A stretch of 64,000 bases of DNA from Yoonia sp. (lineage in GTDB: Bacteria; Pseudomonadota; Alphaproteobacteria; Rhodobacterales; Rhodobacteraceae): contig NZ_JACUUJ010000008.1 in the NCBI RefSeq assembly GCF_014859355.1, forward strand, positions 19,334-83,333, in the 5' to 3' direction. Below are positions 46,666-55,435 of this stretch, piece by piece (position 1 is the stretch's first letter; every line of letters begins with the position of its first letter). A model generated the notes under the pieces. It had not been told where the DNA came from. It searched no databases and saw only the letters and a list, made by a program, of their open reading frames with translations. The translations under genes and the position numbers were made by a program.

Positions 46666-47975
46666 CGCCTCTTGAAATCGGAACCTACGCCATCGGTGCG
46701 TTGATCCTGCTGATCTATATCGGGATGCCGATCGGGATCGGGATGCTGTTCGTGTCCTTCGCCGGGGTCAGCCTGATCCGCAACGAGGTAATCGCCACCC
46801 GCATGATCGGCGCTGTCGCTAACGACAGTCTGCGCGAATACCTGTTCGCGGTCGTCCCGCTGTTCGTGCTGATGGGGCTGCTGGTGACCGTTTCAGGGGT
46901 TGGCAAGGACACGTTTGACGTGTTCGAACGATTGCTGAAACGCGTGACGGCGGGGCTGGGCATTGCCACTGTCTTTGCCAACGCGGTATTTGCATCCATC
47001 ACGGGCATTTCCATCGCGTCGGCCACAGTGTTCAGCCGGGTCGCGGTGCCGGAAATGACGCGCCACGGCTATACCAAGAAATTCGCGACCGGCGTTGTCG
47101 CAGGGTCGTCGGTGCTGGGCATGATGATCCCGCCATCGCTGTTGATGATCATCTACGCCGTTTTGGCAGAAGAATCCGTCGGCCGGATGTTTCTGGCGGG
47201 CATTGGTCCGGGGCTTTTGCTGGCGATCCTTTTTTCGGGCACGATTATCCTGCTGGCCCGCACATCACGCGATTTCGTGTTCAACAATGTCGATGACATC
47301 GCAATCCCGGATGACCTGTCGGTGATGGCGATCATCCGCAAGGCGGTCCCGATCGTTGCCCTGATGCTGCTGGTGCTGGGCGGGCTTTATGGCGGGTTCT
47401 TCAACCCGACAGAGGCAGGGGCGGCGGGGGCCTTTGGCGCGCTGGTCATCGCAATTTTGCGGCGGTCGCTGACGGGGAGCAAACTGTGGAACCTGCTGGT
47501 GGAAACTGGGCAGATCACCGTTTCGGTGCTGATCCTGATCATGGCAGCCACGTTTTTCAGCCGGATGCTGGCGCTGTCGGGCGTGCCGCGCGAACTGGCC
47601 GAATTCTTTCTGTCGGGGTCGATCGGGCCGTACGGGTTTTTGGTGATCTATCTTTTGCTGATCATCGCGTTGGGGTGTCTGATCGATTCTATCTCGATCA
47701 TGCTGATTATGTTGCCGATTGCGCTGCCTGTGGCCAATGCCGCCGGGTTTGACCTGATCTGGTTCGGGGTGTTGACCGTTGTGGCCGTTGAAATCGGGTT
47801 GCTGACGCCGCCCTTTGGTCTGTCGGTCTATACGATCAAATCGGCGATGGACGATCCTGACCTGCAAATCGGTGAAATCTTTCGCGGTGCCTTGCCGTTT
47901 GTTGCGGCGATGGTTGCTGCCTTGGCGCTGATCATTGCCTTTCCGTCAATTGCCACATGGCTGGCACGACTTTGA
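46662..47975 (+). CDS. dctM: TRAP transporter large permease (DctM family)
   Basis: A 437-residue inner-membrane permease with about 12-13 hydrophobic helices that couples uptake to the sodium gradient. YIGMPIGIGMLFVSFAGV, GVVAGSSVLGMMIPPSLLMIIYAVLAEESVGRMFLAGIGPGLLLA and FFNPTEAGAAGAFGALV are the DctM signatures. It is translationally coupled to DctQ and followed 17 bases later by the FMN reductase. Confidence 0.93.
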   Translation: MTPLEIGTYAIGALILLIYIGMPIGIGMLFVSFAGVSLIRNEVIATRMIGAVANDSLREYLFAVVPLFVLMGLLVTVSGVGKDTFDVFERLLKRVTAGLGIATVFANAVFASITGISIASATVFSRVAVPEMTRHGYTKKFATGVVAGSSVLGMMIPPSLLMIIYAVLAEESVGRMFLAGIGPGLLLAILFSGTIILLARTSRDFVFNNVDDIAIPDDLSVMAIIRKAVPIVALMLLVLGGLYGGFFNPTEAGAAGAFGALVIAILRRSLTGSKLWNLLVETGQITVSVLILIMAATFFSRMLALSGVPRELAEFFLSGSIGPYGFLVIYLLLIIALGCLIDSISIMLIMLPIALPVANAAGFDLIWFGVLTVVAVEIGLLTPPFGLSVYTIKSAMDDPDLQIGEIFRGALPFVAAMVAALALIIAFPSIATWLARL

Positions 47976-47992
47976 AATCCTTGAGGTAATCC

Positions 47993-48517
47993 ATGAAGAA
48001 GATACTTTTCGTTTCCGGCAGCCTGCGGGCCGCCTCTGCCGCGACCGCGACGGCGCGTGCGCTGATCGACCGGATTGCAGGGGATGCCGCTTGCAGCATG
48101 GCCGATATCGGCACCTTGCCGCATTACAATGCCGATCTGGGCGATGATCCTGCCGTCACCGGCTGGGTGGCGGAACTGCAAGCCGCCGATGGGCTGGTTT
48201 TTATCACGCCCGAATATAATTACAGCATTCCCGGTGTGCTGAAGAACGCGATCGACTGGGCATCGCGGCCCGCGTTTGAATCGGTGTTCAAGGGCAAGAA
48301 ATGCTTTGTCATTTCGGTATCCGGCGGGGCGCTGGGAGGGGTGCGTGCGCAGGCGCACCTGAAATACATCCTGAATGGGATGCTGGCCGAAACCCATGTC
48401 TGCAAGGAAATCATTGTGCCCATGGCCAACACCAAGGTGGAAGATGGCAGGCTGAACGATCCGGCGATCCTTGACTTTGCCATGGATAACCTGCGCGGGT
48501 TCATCGCCAGCCTGTGA
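47993..48517 (+). CDS. NAD(P)H-dependent FMN reductase
   Basis: A 174-residue flavodoxin-fold reductase. SGSLRAASAATATARAL at about 8-24 is the FMN phosphate loop, and FITPEYNYSIPGVLKNAIDWASR at about 70-92 is the defining motif of the chromate/quinone/azo reductase group. A GGALGGVRAQ loop follows. It is the last gene of the plus-strand arm and would reduce flavin, a quinone or a nitro/azo group, perhaps a side reaction of the pathway or protection of the iron dioxygenase. Confidence 0.87.
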   Translation: MKKILFVSGSLRAASAATATARALIDRIAGDAACSMADIGTLPHYNADLGDDPAVTGWVAELQAADGLVFITPEYNYSIPGVLKNAIDWASRPAFESVFKGKKCFVISVSGGALGGVRAQAHLKYILNGMLAETHVCKEIIVPMANTKVEDGRLNDPAILDFAMDNLRGFIASL

Positions 48518-48589
48518 CGCATTGTCCATTGCAACCGCGCCGTTCGGGGCTTAGCTAAACGACGAAGTTTGTAACGGACCACCGACCGG

Positions 48590-48991
48590 ATGACAGGGCG
48601 TATCGCCAGGGACATTACGACCAAAGCCCGCCGCTTTTTGCGGCTGGCGTTGTTGGTGCCGTTCCTGCTGGCCCAACTGATCGCATCCGGCACAATGGCC
48701 AAGGCAGGACCGGACGGGTTTCGCATGGTGCTTTGCACTGGCGACGGTCTGGTCGAAGTCATCATTGCCGCTGACGGCACCATTCATCCGACGGACGGTG
48801 AAAACCCTGTCCAGCATGACCCTTGCCCATGGTCGGTGACCGGTAATCACGCGGTTTTCGGGTCTGACATCATCACCCTTGCGGCGACACCGCTTGCGAC
48901 AGATGTGTCCTTTGGCATGCAGGCCGTGCCTGCCATGCATCAGTCACGCCACATCAGGCCACAGACCCGCGCGCCACCGGCGGCTGTCTGA
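48590..48991 (+). CDS. DUF2946-like small protein, copper context
   Basis: A 133-residue protein with an N-terminal hydrophobic segment (ALLVPFLLAQLIASGTMA) that may be a signal or anchor. MVLCTGDGLVEVIIAADGTIHP and a downstream HDPCPW pattern give the Cys/His positions seen in DUF2946 proteins, which often precede copper chaperone genes. It starts a group of three plus-strand genes with the PCuAC and SCO proteins. Its own function is unknown; periplasmic copper handling is inferred from the neighbours. Confidence 0.7.
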   Translation: MTGRIARDITTKARRFLRLALLVPFLLAQLIASGTMAKAGPDGFRMVLCTGDGLVEVIIAADGTIHPTDGENPVQHDPCPWSVTGNHAVFGSDIITLAATPLATDVSFGMQAVPAMHQSRHIRPQTRAPPAAV

Positions 48992-49077
48992 TCTTGCAAT
49001 CATTGCCTGACCCCGCGTGTCGTTGCGCTAAGGGTTACCTGATGTTCCGGCCTTTTGGCCTACCGAAAGTGAAACCG

Positions 49078-49566
49078 ATGAAAACGAAAATGAAACTGCT
49101 GGCGGCGCTGGTCGCACTCGGCGCGCCTGCGATGGCCGATGATATGGCACCCGTGACGCAGGATACGCTGACCCTGACAGATGGCTATGCCTATGCCACA
49201 TTGCCCAACCAGCCTGTCGCGGGCGGGTTCTTGACCATTGCCAACGGCGGCGAAGCCGATGACCATCTGGTAGCTGCGGCATCTGATATTGCGGGTGTGA
49301 CGCAAATTCACGCCATGATGATGGATGGCGGTGTGATGGTGATGCGCGAACTGGCCGACGGTCTGCCGCTGCCTGCGGGCGAAACCGTGGTGCTGCAATC
49401 TGGCGGGCTGCATCTGATGTTTATGCAGTTGAACGGCCCGCTGGTTGCCGGCGAAACCGTGGCAGTCACGCTGCGTTTTGAAAATGCAGGCGAGGTTGCT
49501 ATCGATCTGCCGATCCGCAAAAAAATGGCCGGGGGCATGGACCACAGCGCGACGGGAGGGCATTGA
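49078..49566 (+). CDS. Periplasmic copper chaperone PCu(A)C
   Basis: About 162 residues with a signal peptide (KLLAALVALGAPAMA-DD). The copper site is visible as HAMMMDGGVMVMREL followed about 20 residues later by LHLMFM, the H-M-x(10)-M...H-x-M pattern that binds Cu(I). A His-rich tail (MDHSATGGH) ends it. These proteins hand copper to cytochrome oxidase assembly factors. The start at 49078 follows CCGAAAG; a Met four codons further is also possible. Next gene: SCO. Confidence 0.9.
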   Translation: MKTKMKLLAALVALGAPAMADDMAPVTQDTLTLTDGYAYATLPNQPVAGGFLTIANGGEADDHLVAAASDIAGVTQIHAMMMDGGVMVMRELADGLPLPAGETVVLQSGGLHLMFMQLNGPLVAGETVAVTLRFENAGEVAIDLPIRKKMAGGMDHSATGGH

Positions 49567-49567
49567 A

Positions 49568-50167
49568 ATGGCTGCGACAACACAAACTAAAATGCGCACA
49601 GCCATCGCGATTGGCTGTCTTTTCGCGTCAGCCGCGCTGATCTGGTTCGCTTGGGTGAAACCGATGCTAGAGGACACGTCAGGCGTTGATTTCGGTCGGG
49701 GAGATTACATTCTGCAAGGGTCGGACGGGCAACCATTTACCCAACAGACATTGAAAAACGGGCCAACGGCGGTGTTTTTCGGGTTCACCCATTGCCCCGA
49801 TGTCTGCCCGACAACGCTGGCCGATATTGCCCTTTGGCAAGATGAACTGGGGCCTGCGGCAGATAATCTGCAGGTTTATTTCGTCACCGTCGATCCCGAG
49901 CGCGATACGGTTGATTTGCTGGGGGATTATGTGGGTTGGGTCGATGGTGTCGTGGGCGTCAGCGGCAGTGTGGCGGAAATCGAAAAAGCCAAAAAGGCGT
50001 TTCGCATCTTTTCCCGCAAGGTGCCGCTGTCAGACGGCGGCTACTCCATGGACCACAGCGCCTATGTGATGCTGTTTGACAAACGCGGGGAATTCTTTGA
50101 ACCCATCGGATACCAAGAGGATCTGAACCGCGTGATGGCGAAACTGAACCGGCTGTTAGGGGGCTAA
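49568..50167 (+). CDS. SCO1/SenC/PrrC family copper protein
   Basis: About 199 residues with an N-terminal membrane anchor (AIGCLFASAALIWFAWV) and a thioredoxin fold outside. FGFTHCPDVCPTTLAD holds the CxxxC copper pair, VTVDPERDT is typical, and the His ligand is in YSMDHSAYVML. It helps to load copper into cytochrome oxidase. It begins one base after the PCuAC stop. It converges on ccoS, with a GC-rich hairpin between. Confidence 0.92.
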   Translation: MAATTQTKMRTAIAIGCLFASAALIWFAWVKPMLEDTSGVDFGRGDYILQGSDGQPFTQQTLKNGPTAVFFGFTHCPDVCPTTLADIALWQDELGPAADNLQVYFVTVDPERDTVDLLGDYVGWVDGVVGVSGSVAEIEKAKKAFRIFSRKVPLSDGGYSMDHSAYVMLFDKRGEFFEPIGYQEDLNRVMAKLNRLLGG

Positions 50168-50173
50168 GACATT

Positions 50174-50197
50174 GCGCCCCGCGCTCTCATGGGGCGC
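50174..50197. terminator. Hairpin between SCO and ccoS
   Basis: GCGCCCC at 50174-50180 pairs with GGGGCGC at 50191-50197 over a 10-base loop, just past the SCO stop. TTTT comes 8 bases later on the plus strand (50205-50208), so it can serve as a weak terminator between the convergent operons. Confidence 0.5.
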
Positions 50198-50206
50198 GGG
50201 CGCATT

Positions 50207-50371
50207 TTAATCCTGCTTTGGATGGTCGTCGTATTCATCATCCAGCAGAATGCGCGCCGCGTCGCCATCCAGATCTTCGTATTGGCTGTGCCGCAATGTC
50301 CACAAAAATCCGAACAAGGCGAGCCCGGCAAGAACCAGCGACACAGGCACAAGGATCACAAGAATATTCAT
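50207..50371 (-). CDS. ccoS: cbb3 oxidase assembly protein CcoS
   Basis: A 54-residue single-span membrane protein. It starts MNILVILVPVSLVLAG, continues through one hydrophobic helix to GFLWTLRHSQYEDLDGDAAR, and ends with a short acidic tail (DDEYDDHPKQD). FLWTLRHSQYEDLDGDAARIL is a typical CcoS pattern. It follows the ccoI stop by 5 bases, completing ccoGHIS. CcoS is needed to insert haem b and copper into the cbb3 oxidase. Confidence 0.9.
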   Translation of the reverse strand: MNILVILVPVSLVLAGLALFGFLWTLRHSQYEDLDGDAARILLDDEYDDHPKQD

Positions 50372-50376
50372 GCCTG

Positions 50377-52530
50377 TTACCTTACACGAAGTGCATTGAG
50401 CAGAACAGTGATGGAAGATACCGACATTGCAATCGCCGCGCCCAATGGTGACGCAAAGCCCATCACGGCGATGGGGATCACGACCATGTTATATCCCGCA
50501 GAGATCGCGAAATTCTCGATCACCCGGCGGCGCGCGTTTTGTGCCGTGGAAATCGCTTCGGGCAGGGCGCTCAGGCTTTCACTGATCAGCACGATGTCCG
50601 ATGCGGTGCGCGCAGCGTCAAGCGCGGTTGCCGGTGACATTGATGCCTCTGCCTGCGTCAGTGCGGCGGTATCGTTCAGCCCGTCACCAACCATCAGAAC
50701 GCGCTGACCGCTGGCTTGCAGTGACTTGATGATATCCAGCTTTTCGTGGGGGTGGACAGCGGCGTGCCAATCGGCAATGCCCAGTGCGCGGGCTACCTTT
50801 TCCACGGCGTCATGATTGTCGCCCGACAAAAGCATGACCTTGCGTCCACTTTTGATCACTTGGGTGACGGCCTCTATGCTGCCCGGGCGCAGGGTTTCGG
50901 TCAGTTCCAGTGGGATCAGTGGATCATCGCCAATGGCCAGAACCGGAGAGGTTCCCCCCCCGATCCATGCGGCACTGCCCAGACGGACACGCACGCCGTT
51001 CCAACGGGCCGAAATCCCCTGACCGGGGTGTTCTGTCACATCGGACAGCGGCGCAGGCGTGACGGACCGCGCCATCGCGTCCCCCAAGGCCCGCGCGACC
51101 GGATGGTCAGAGACGTTGGTCAGCGCCTTGAGAACACTGCGCGCCTGATCGGACATGCCCGCCACATCAAAGGCTGCCTGACCTTTCGTCAATGTGCCGG
51201 TTTTGTCAAAGACAACCGTGTCAATCTCGGCCAGCCGTTCGATGGCCGTGCCGTCCTTGACCAACATGCCGTGGCGGAAAAATCGCCCCGTTGCGGCTGT
51301 CATGACCGCGGGCACGGCAAGGCCCAGCGCGCAGGGGCAGGTGATGATCAGCACCGAAATCGCGATGTTCATCGAACGCGGGATGTCGCCCGTCAGGATC
51401 ATCCAGCCGGTAAACGTGCCCAGCGCCAGCAGATGCACCACAGGCGCGTAATTCTTGGCGGCGCGGTCGGCCAGTGCGGTATAGCGGTTGCGCGCGCCTT
51501 CCGCGGCCTCGACCAATGCGGCCATGCGGCGCAAGGTCGTGTCTTCGCCGACGGCACCGACGGTGATGGTCAGGGGGCTGGTCAGGTTGATTTCGCCCGC
51601 CGACAGCCTGTCACCGGGTGCCACAGCGACGGCGCGGCTTTCCCCGGTGATCAGCGACCGGTCAAGCGTGGATTCGCCCGTTGCAATCTGCCCGTCAACG
51701 GGGCAACGCATCCCGACGGGCACCGCGATCACATCGCCGACCGCCAGCGCGCTGACGCGCACGTCTTCGCGGTGGCCATCGACCAGCCGCGTGGCGCGTG
51801 GCGTTTCAAGCGCGGTCAGTTCCTGCGCGGCAGACCGCGCGGCGGCCCGCGTGCGGTGATCCAGATACCGGCCAGCCAATAAAAAGAACGTCAGCGCCAG
51901 CGCGGCATCGAAATACACATGGCCACTGCCAAGGGCTGTTTCATAGATCGACAGCGCTGCCGCAAGGATGATCGCCAGCGAAATCGGCACATCCATATTC
52001 ACGCGCCAGACGCGCAGTGCGCTCCATGCTGACTGGAAAAAGACCTGCGCCGAAAACGCCAGCACAGGCACGGAAATGGCGGCTGAAATCCAGTGGAACA
52101 TCTTGGCTGTGCTGTCGTTGGCGCCCGACCAGACGGCAACCGAAAACAGCATCACGTTCATCATCGCAAAACCCGCGACCGCCATCCGCACCAGCAAGGC
52201 ATTGCCGCGCGGGTCTCTGTCGGCCGCGCCCAGCAGGTCGTTGTTCAACTCGCTTGCGGCAAATCCCACATTGGCCAGCGTTTCGATCAGGTCTGCGACT
52301 GGCACGCCAGGCGCGTCGATCGTCACACGTTTGCGGCTAAGGTTGACGCGGGCCGCGCGCACATCCGGCCTGTCATGCAGCGCCTGTTCGACCGCGCCGA
52401 TACAGGCTGCGCAGTGGATGTCGGGCAGTGACAGAACGGTGCTGCCGGCCTCGGCCATATGCCGTTTGGCGGTGTCCAGCGCCAAGGGGGCGGCGCTACA
52501 AGCCGGGCAGGCGGACATCGCGCTGCTCAT
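50377..52530 (-). CDS. ccoI: Copper-exporting P-type ATPase for cbb3 oxidase (CcoI/FixI)
   Basis: A 717-residue P1B-type ATPase that supplies copper to the cbb3 oxidase. The N-terminus has a CPAC motif (about 8-11) and a heavy-metal-binding domain with HCAAC. The membrane motif is CPCALGLAVP, the phosphorylation site DKTGTLTKG, and the HP motif VSDHPVARAL; GDGLNDTAAL is the hinge. About eight hydrophobic helices. Its start overlaps ccoH by 4 bases and ccoS follows. Confidence 0.95.
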   Translation of the reverse strand: MSSAMSACPACSAAPLALDTAKRHMAEAGSTVLSLPDIHCAACIGAVEQALHDRPDVRAARVNLSRKRVTIDAPGVPVADLIETLANVGFAASELNNDLLGAADRDPRGNALLVRMAVAGFAMMNVMLFSVAVWSGANDSTAKMFHWISAAISVPVLAFSAQVFFQSAWSALRVWRVNMDVPISLAIILAAALSIYETALGSGHVYFDAALALTFFLLAGRYLDHRTRAAARSAAQELTALETPRATRLVDGHREDVRVSALAVGDVIAVPVGMRCPVDGQIATGESTLDRSLITGESRAVAVAPGDRLSAGEINLTSPLTITVGAVGEDTTLRRMAALVEAAEGARNRYTALADRAAKNYAPVVHLLALGTFTGWMILTGDIPRSMNIAISVLIITCPCALGLAVPAVMTAATGRFFRHGMLVKDGTAIERLAEIDTVVFDKTGTLTKGQAAFDVAGMSDQARSVLKALTNVSDHPVARALGDAMARSVTPAPLSDVTEHPGQGISARWNGVRVRLGSAAWIGGGTSPVLAIGDDPLIPLELTETLRPGSIEAVTQVIKSGRKVMLLSGDNHDAVEKVARALGIADWHAAVHPHEKLDIIKSLQASGQRVLMVGDGLNDTAALTQAEASMSPATALDAARTASDIVLISESLSALPEAISTAQNARRRVIENFAISAGYNMVVIPIAVMGFASPLGAAIAMSVSSITVLLNALRVR

Positions 52531-52991
52531 TGCATGACCTTGACAATCATGCGCTGCCGGAATGGGGTGCCATCGGCTGCTTGGGCAACCAACCGCAGGT
52601 TCCAGTTGCCCGACGCGGGGATAATGTTTGCGACGTAATCTTGTCCATCAAAGACAAGATCAAGCTGCTGGTCATCCGAAACATTCGTGGCACGCCCCAG
52701 AACCGCCGATTGGATATGGGCCTGCACGGGCAGGCCATCCTTGCGAATTTGCAGGCGCAGGGTGTCGCCGGTCATCAGTGCGGCGGCGTCCCAGTTCAAG
52801 GCCAGCTGCGCCTTGCGGTCGGCGTCAAAATTCTGGCTGGCGACATAGGAATTGCGCGTCTCCAACCCCGGAAAGGTCGCCACCGCCTGATAGGCCAGCG
52901 TCAAATTTACGCCGATGATCACGGAAAAGGCTGAAACTGTGATGATCAGGACGGTGCGCCCTGTCAGTGGTTTTTGGACCTTTGTTGTCAT
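52527..52991 (-). CDS. ccoH: cbb3 oxidase assembly protein CcoH (FixH)
   Basis: A 154-residue protein with one N-terminal membrane helix (RTVLIITVSAFSVIIGVNLTLAYQAV) and a periplasmic beta-rich part, the FixH layout. LNWDAAALMTGDTLRLQIRKDGLPVQ and GNWNLRLVAQAADGTPFRQRM are typical. It overlaps both neighbours by 4 bases, so ccoG-ccoH-ccoI are translationally coupled. FixH is required for stable cbb3 assembly. Confidence 0.92.
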   Translation of the reverse strand: MTTKVQKPLTGRTVLIITVSAFSVIIGVNLTLAYQAVATFPGLETRNSYVASQNFDADRKAQLALNWDAAALMTGDTLRLQIRKDGLPVQAHIQSAVLGRATNVSDDQQLDLVFDGQDYVANIIPASGNWNLRLVAQAADGTPFRQRMIVKVMQ

Positions 52992-54403
52992 TGCGGAACC
53001 TTTCCGTTGAAAACTGAATCGCGGTATGCGCGACTTTCGCCAGCCGCATCTTCAACCCAGAACCGCAGGTCGGTGCGGTCGCGTGCGCTGGCGGGGTCTT
53101 GCGGGCGGGCTGATACATAAACCCGGATCTGCGTTGTGCTGTCAGGCGCAACCGAAATGATGTTACCATCGGCTCCTTCGACATCAATGTGCAGGATTTC
53201 TTCTGATGTCAGCGACATGCGGAAATTGCGTGTTTCACTGTCCATGTTACGCAGGCGCATGTTGTAAACATTGCGCACAGTGCCGTCAGACAGGGTGATA
53301 TACGTCGGGTTGCGCACGGCCTCGACCGTCATGTCGATGTCAGACCGGATAAACAGCGCAAAAACCAGTCCTATACCGATCGCGGCCCATAGGACCGTGT
53401 AGATGATGGTGCGCAGACGGAACACATGCTGCCAGATCGGGCGTGGGAGGCTGCCTTCGCGTTCGCGTGGTTCATCCGCCAGCGCAAGATAGTCGATCAA
53501 CCCGCGTGGCTTGCCGATCTTTTCCATTACGTCGTCGCAGGCGTCGATGCACAGTGCGCAGGTGATGCATTCCATTTGTTGGCCATCGCGAATGTCAATC
53601 CCCATGGGGCAGACGTTGACGCAGGCCATGCAGTCAATGCAGTCGCCGGTGGTGTTGTCATGTTTCTTGCCGCGCGGTTCGCCGCGCCATTCGCGGTAGC
53701 CGACTGTCAAGGTCTGTTCATCCATCATCGCGCCCTGGATACGGGGCCACGGACACATGTAAATACAGACCTGTTCGCGCATGAAACCACCAAAAATAAA
53801 GGTGGTTGCCGTCAGGATTGCGATGGTGGAATAGGCAATGAATGCGGCATCAAATGTGACAAGATTGCGCATCAACGTGGGGGCATCTGCGAAATAAAAC
53901 ACCCAAGCCCCGCCCGTGGCCACAGAAATCAGCAGCCAGACGGTCCATTTTGTCAGCCGCAGCCTCCATTTGCGCAGATCCCATTTCGATTGCCACAGGC
54001 GGACGCGCGCGTTGCGGTCGCCTTCTATCCAGCGTTCGACCAGAATAAACAGGTCTGTCCAGACGGTTTGCGGGCAGGTATATCCGCACCAGACACGCCC
54101 CAAGGCAGAGGTAAACAAGAAAAGCCCAAGGCCCGCCATGATCAGCAGTCCGGCCACGAAATAGAATTCATGCGGCCAGATTTCGATCCAGAAAAAATAG
54201 AACCGGCGGTTCGCCATGTCGATCAGCACTGCCTGATCGGGCAGCGATGGCCCCCGGTCCCAGCGGATCCATGGTGTCAGGTAATAGATACCCAGTGTGA
54301 TTGCCATGATCCACCACTTGAGGCGGCGGAACGTGCCCGATACGCGCCGGGGAAAGATCGGCTCGCGTGATACGTAAAGCGGTTGGCTGTCTTGGGGGCT
54401 CAT
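52988..54403 (-). CDS. ccoG: cbb3 oxidase accessory ferredoxin protein CcoG (FixG/RdxA)
   Basis: About 471 residues. The membrane part has FFWIEIWPHEFYFVAGLL and WCGYTCPQTVWTDLF. Two 4Fe-4S motifs follow: CIDCMACVNVCP and CITCALCIDAC. The periplasmic C-terminal domain is Ig-like (TLSDGTVRNVYNMRLRNMD). CcoG is a cupric reductase that delivers Cu(I) for CcoI. The start MSPQDSQPLY is chosen over a longer frame that would run into the ccoP terminator. An FNR-like box lies 59 bases upstream. Confidence 0.95.
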   Translation of the reverse strand: MSPQDSQPLYVSREPIFPRRVSGTFRRLKWWIMAITLGIYYLTPWIRWDRGPSLPDQAVLIDMANRRFYFFWIEIWPHEFYFVAGLLIMAGLGLFLFTSALGRVWCGYTCPQTVWTDLFILVERWIEGDRNARVRLWQSKWDLRKWRLRLTKWTVWLLISVATGGAWVFYFADAPTLMRNLVTFDAAFIAYSTIAILTATTFIFGGFMREQVCIYMCPWPRIQGAMMDEQTLTVGYREWRGEPRGKKHDNTTGDCIDCMACVNVCPMGIDIRDGQQMECITCALCIDACDDVMEKIGKPRGLIDYLALADEPREREGSLPRPIWQHVFRLRTIIYTVLWAAIGIGLVFALFIRSDIDMTVEAVRNPTYITLSDGTVRNVYNMRLRNMDSETRNFRMSLTSEEILHIDVEGADGNIISVAPDSTTQIRVYVSARPQDPASARDRTDLRFWVEDAAGESRAYRDSVFNGKVPQ

Positions 54404-54461
54404 TGGCAATGTCCGGTTCTGTTCGCTGCTTGCTGAATAGTGGTTGCGCCTTGCGCTTCCC

Positions 54462-54475
54462 ATGATCCAAATCAA
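54462..54475 (-). promoter_or_regulatory. FNR/FnrL-type box upstream of ccoG
   Basis: TTGATTTGGATCAT on the minus strand matches TTGAT-N4-ATCAA with one mismatch. It lies 59 bases upstream of the ccoG start, so the ccoGHIS operon is probably activated at low oxygen by the FnrL encoded at 59044. Confidence 0.8.
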
Positions 54476-54485
54476 GTCTAAAATT

Positions 54486-54527
54486 TGCCGCCCCCCTCCG
54501 CCAGTGCGAACAGATTGGAGGGGGGGG
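54486..54527 (-). terminator. Terminator after ccoP
   Basis: CCCCCCTCC at 54491-54499 pairs with GGAGGGGGG at 54517-54525. On the minus strand the hairpin is followed after a few bases by ATTTT. It separates ccoNOQP from ccoGHIS. Confidence 0.7.
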
Positions 54528-54568
54528 CTGCTGCTGCGGCATAGCCGCGCGGGCATCATCGGGGGCGT

Positions 54569-55435
54569 TTACTCCTCGCCGCCACCCAATTGGTGCACGT
54601 AAGCTGCGACGGCCTTGATTTCGGCTTCGCTCAAACGGTTTGACCACGGCGGCATGACCCCAAACCGGGAATTGGTCACTGTGTAGGTCAGCGTTTCGAC
54701 ACTGCCACCATAAAGCCAGATGGCATCCGTCAGGTTGGGCGCACCCATGTCGCGGTTGCCCTTACCGTCCTCGCCATGACAGGCGCTGCACTGTTCAAGA
54801 AAGATTTCAGAGCCGGCTTCTGCGGCAGCGGCGTCATGCCCTTGCCCCGACATGGCGCGCACATATTGCACAACGTCGTTGATTTCCGCAGGTTCAAGGA
54901 TATCACCAAAGGCGGGCATCTGCGACCAAAGCGCATCTGGGTCAACATCGTTGCGGATCCCGTGGCGAATGGTTGTGGCGATTTGGTCAATCTTGCCCCC
55001 CCACAGCCAGTCATCGTCCAGCAGGTTGGGATAGCCTGTGGCCCCTGCGGCACCCGATCCGTGGCACTGCGAACAATAGGTGCGGAAAATGGCCCCACCA
55101 CCTGCCACGGCGAAACGATGCAAATCATCATTTTCAGGCAGGGCGGCCAGTTCAATGTCTGTCAGCGCATTGATGAGTGGTGCATTGCGCGCTTCGACAA
55201 CCGCAATCTGTTCGGCCACTTCGCCACGTGTTGAATACCCCAGCAGGCCCGATGTTGCCTTGGTGATACCCGGCCACGCCGGATAGGCGATGGTATAGCC
55301 GATGGCCCAGATGATACAAAGATACAATGTCCAAAGCCACCAACGCGGAAGCGGGTTGTTCAATTCCTCGATGCCGTCCCAGCTGTGGCCGGTGCTTTCG
55401 ACACCTGTGATTTCGTCCTTTTTAGGGTCGCTCAT
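54569..55435 (-). CDS. ccoP: cbb3 oxidase dihaem subunit CcoP
   Basis: A 288-residue membrane-anchored cytochrome c. One membrane helix lies near the N-terminus (WWLWTLYLCIIWAIGYTIAY). Two c-type haem sites follow: CSQCHGSGAAG and CSACHGEDGKG, each CxxCH. Met ligands are probable in SQMPAFG and GVMPPWS. The subunit takes electrons from soluble cytochrome c and passes them to CcoO. It overlaps ccoQ by 4 bases. Confidence 0.96.
   Translation of the reverse strand: MSDPKKDEITGVESTGHSWDGIEELNNPLPRWWLWTLYLCIIWAIGYTIAYPAWPGITKATSGLLGYSTRGEVAEQIAVVEARNAPLINALTDIELAALPENDDLHRFAVAGGGAIFRTYCSQCHGSGAAGATGYPNLLDDDWLWGGKIDQIATTIRHGIRNDVDPDALWSQMPAFGDILEPAEINDVVQYVRAMSGQGHDAAAAEAGSEIFLEQCSACHGEDGKGNRDMGAPNLTDAIWLYGGSVETLTYTVTNSRFGVMPPWSNRLSEAEIKAVAAYVHQLGGGEE

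Noticed and set aside
50164..50352. 62-residue minus-strand frame with many Cys
   Set aside because: It is out of frame with ccoS, which occupies the same bases with a typical CcoS sequence and correct spacing to ccoI.
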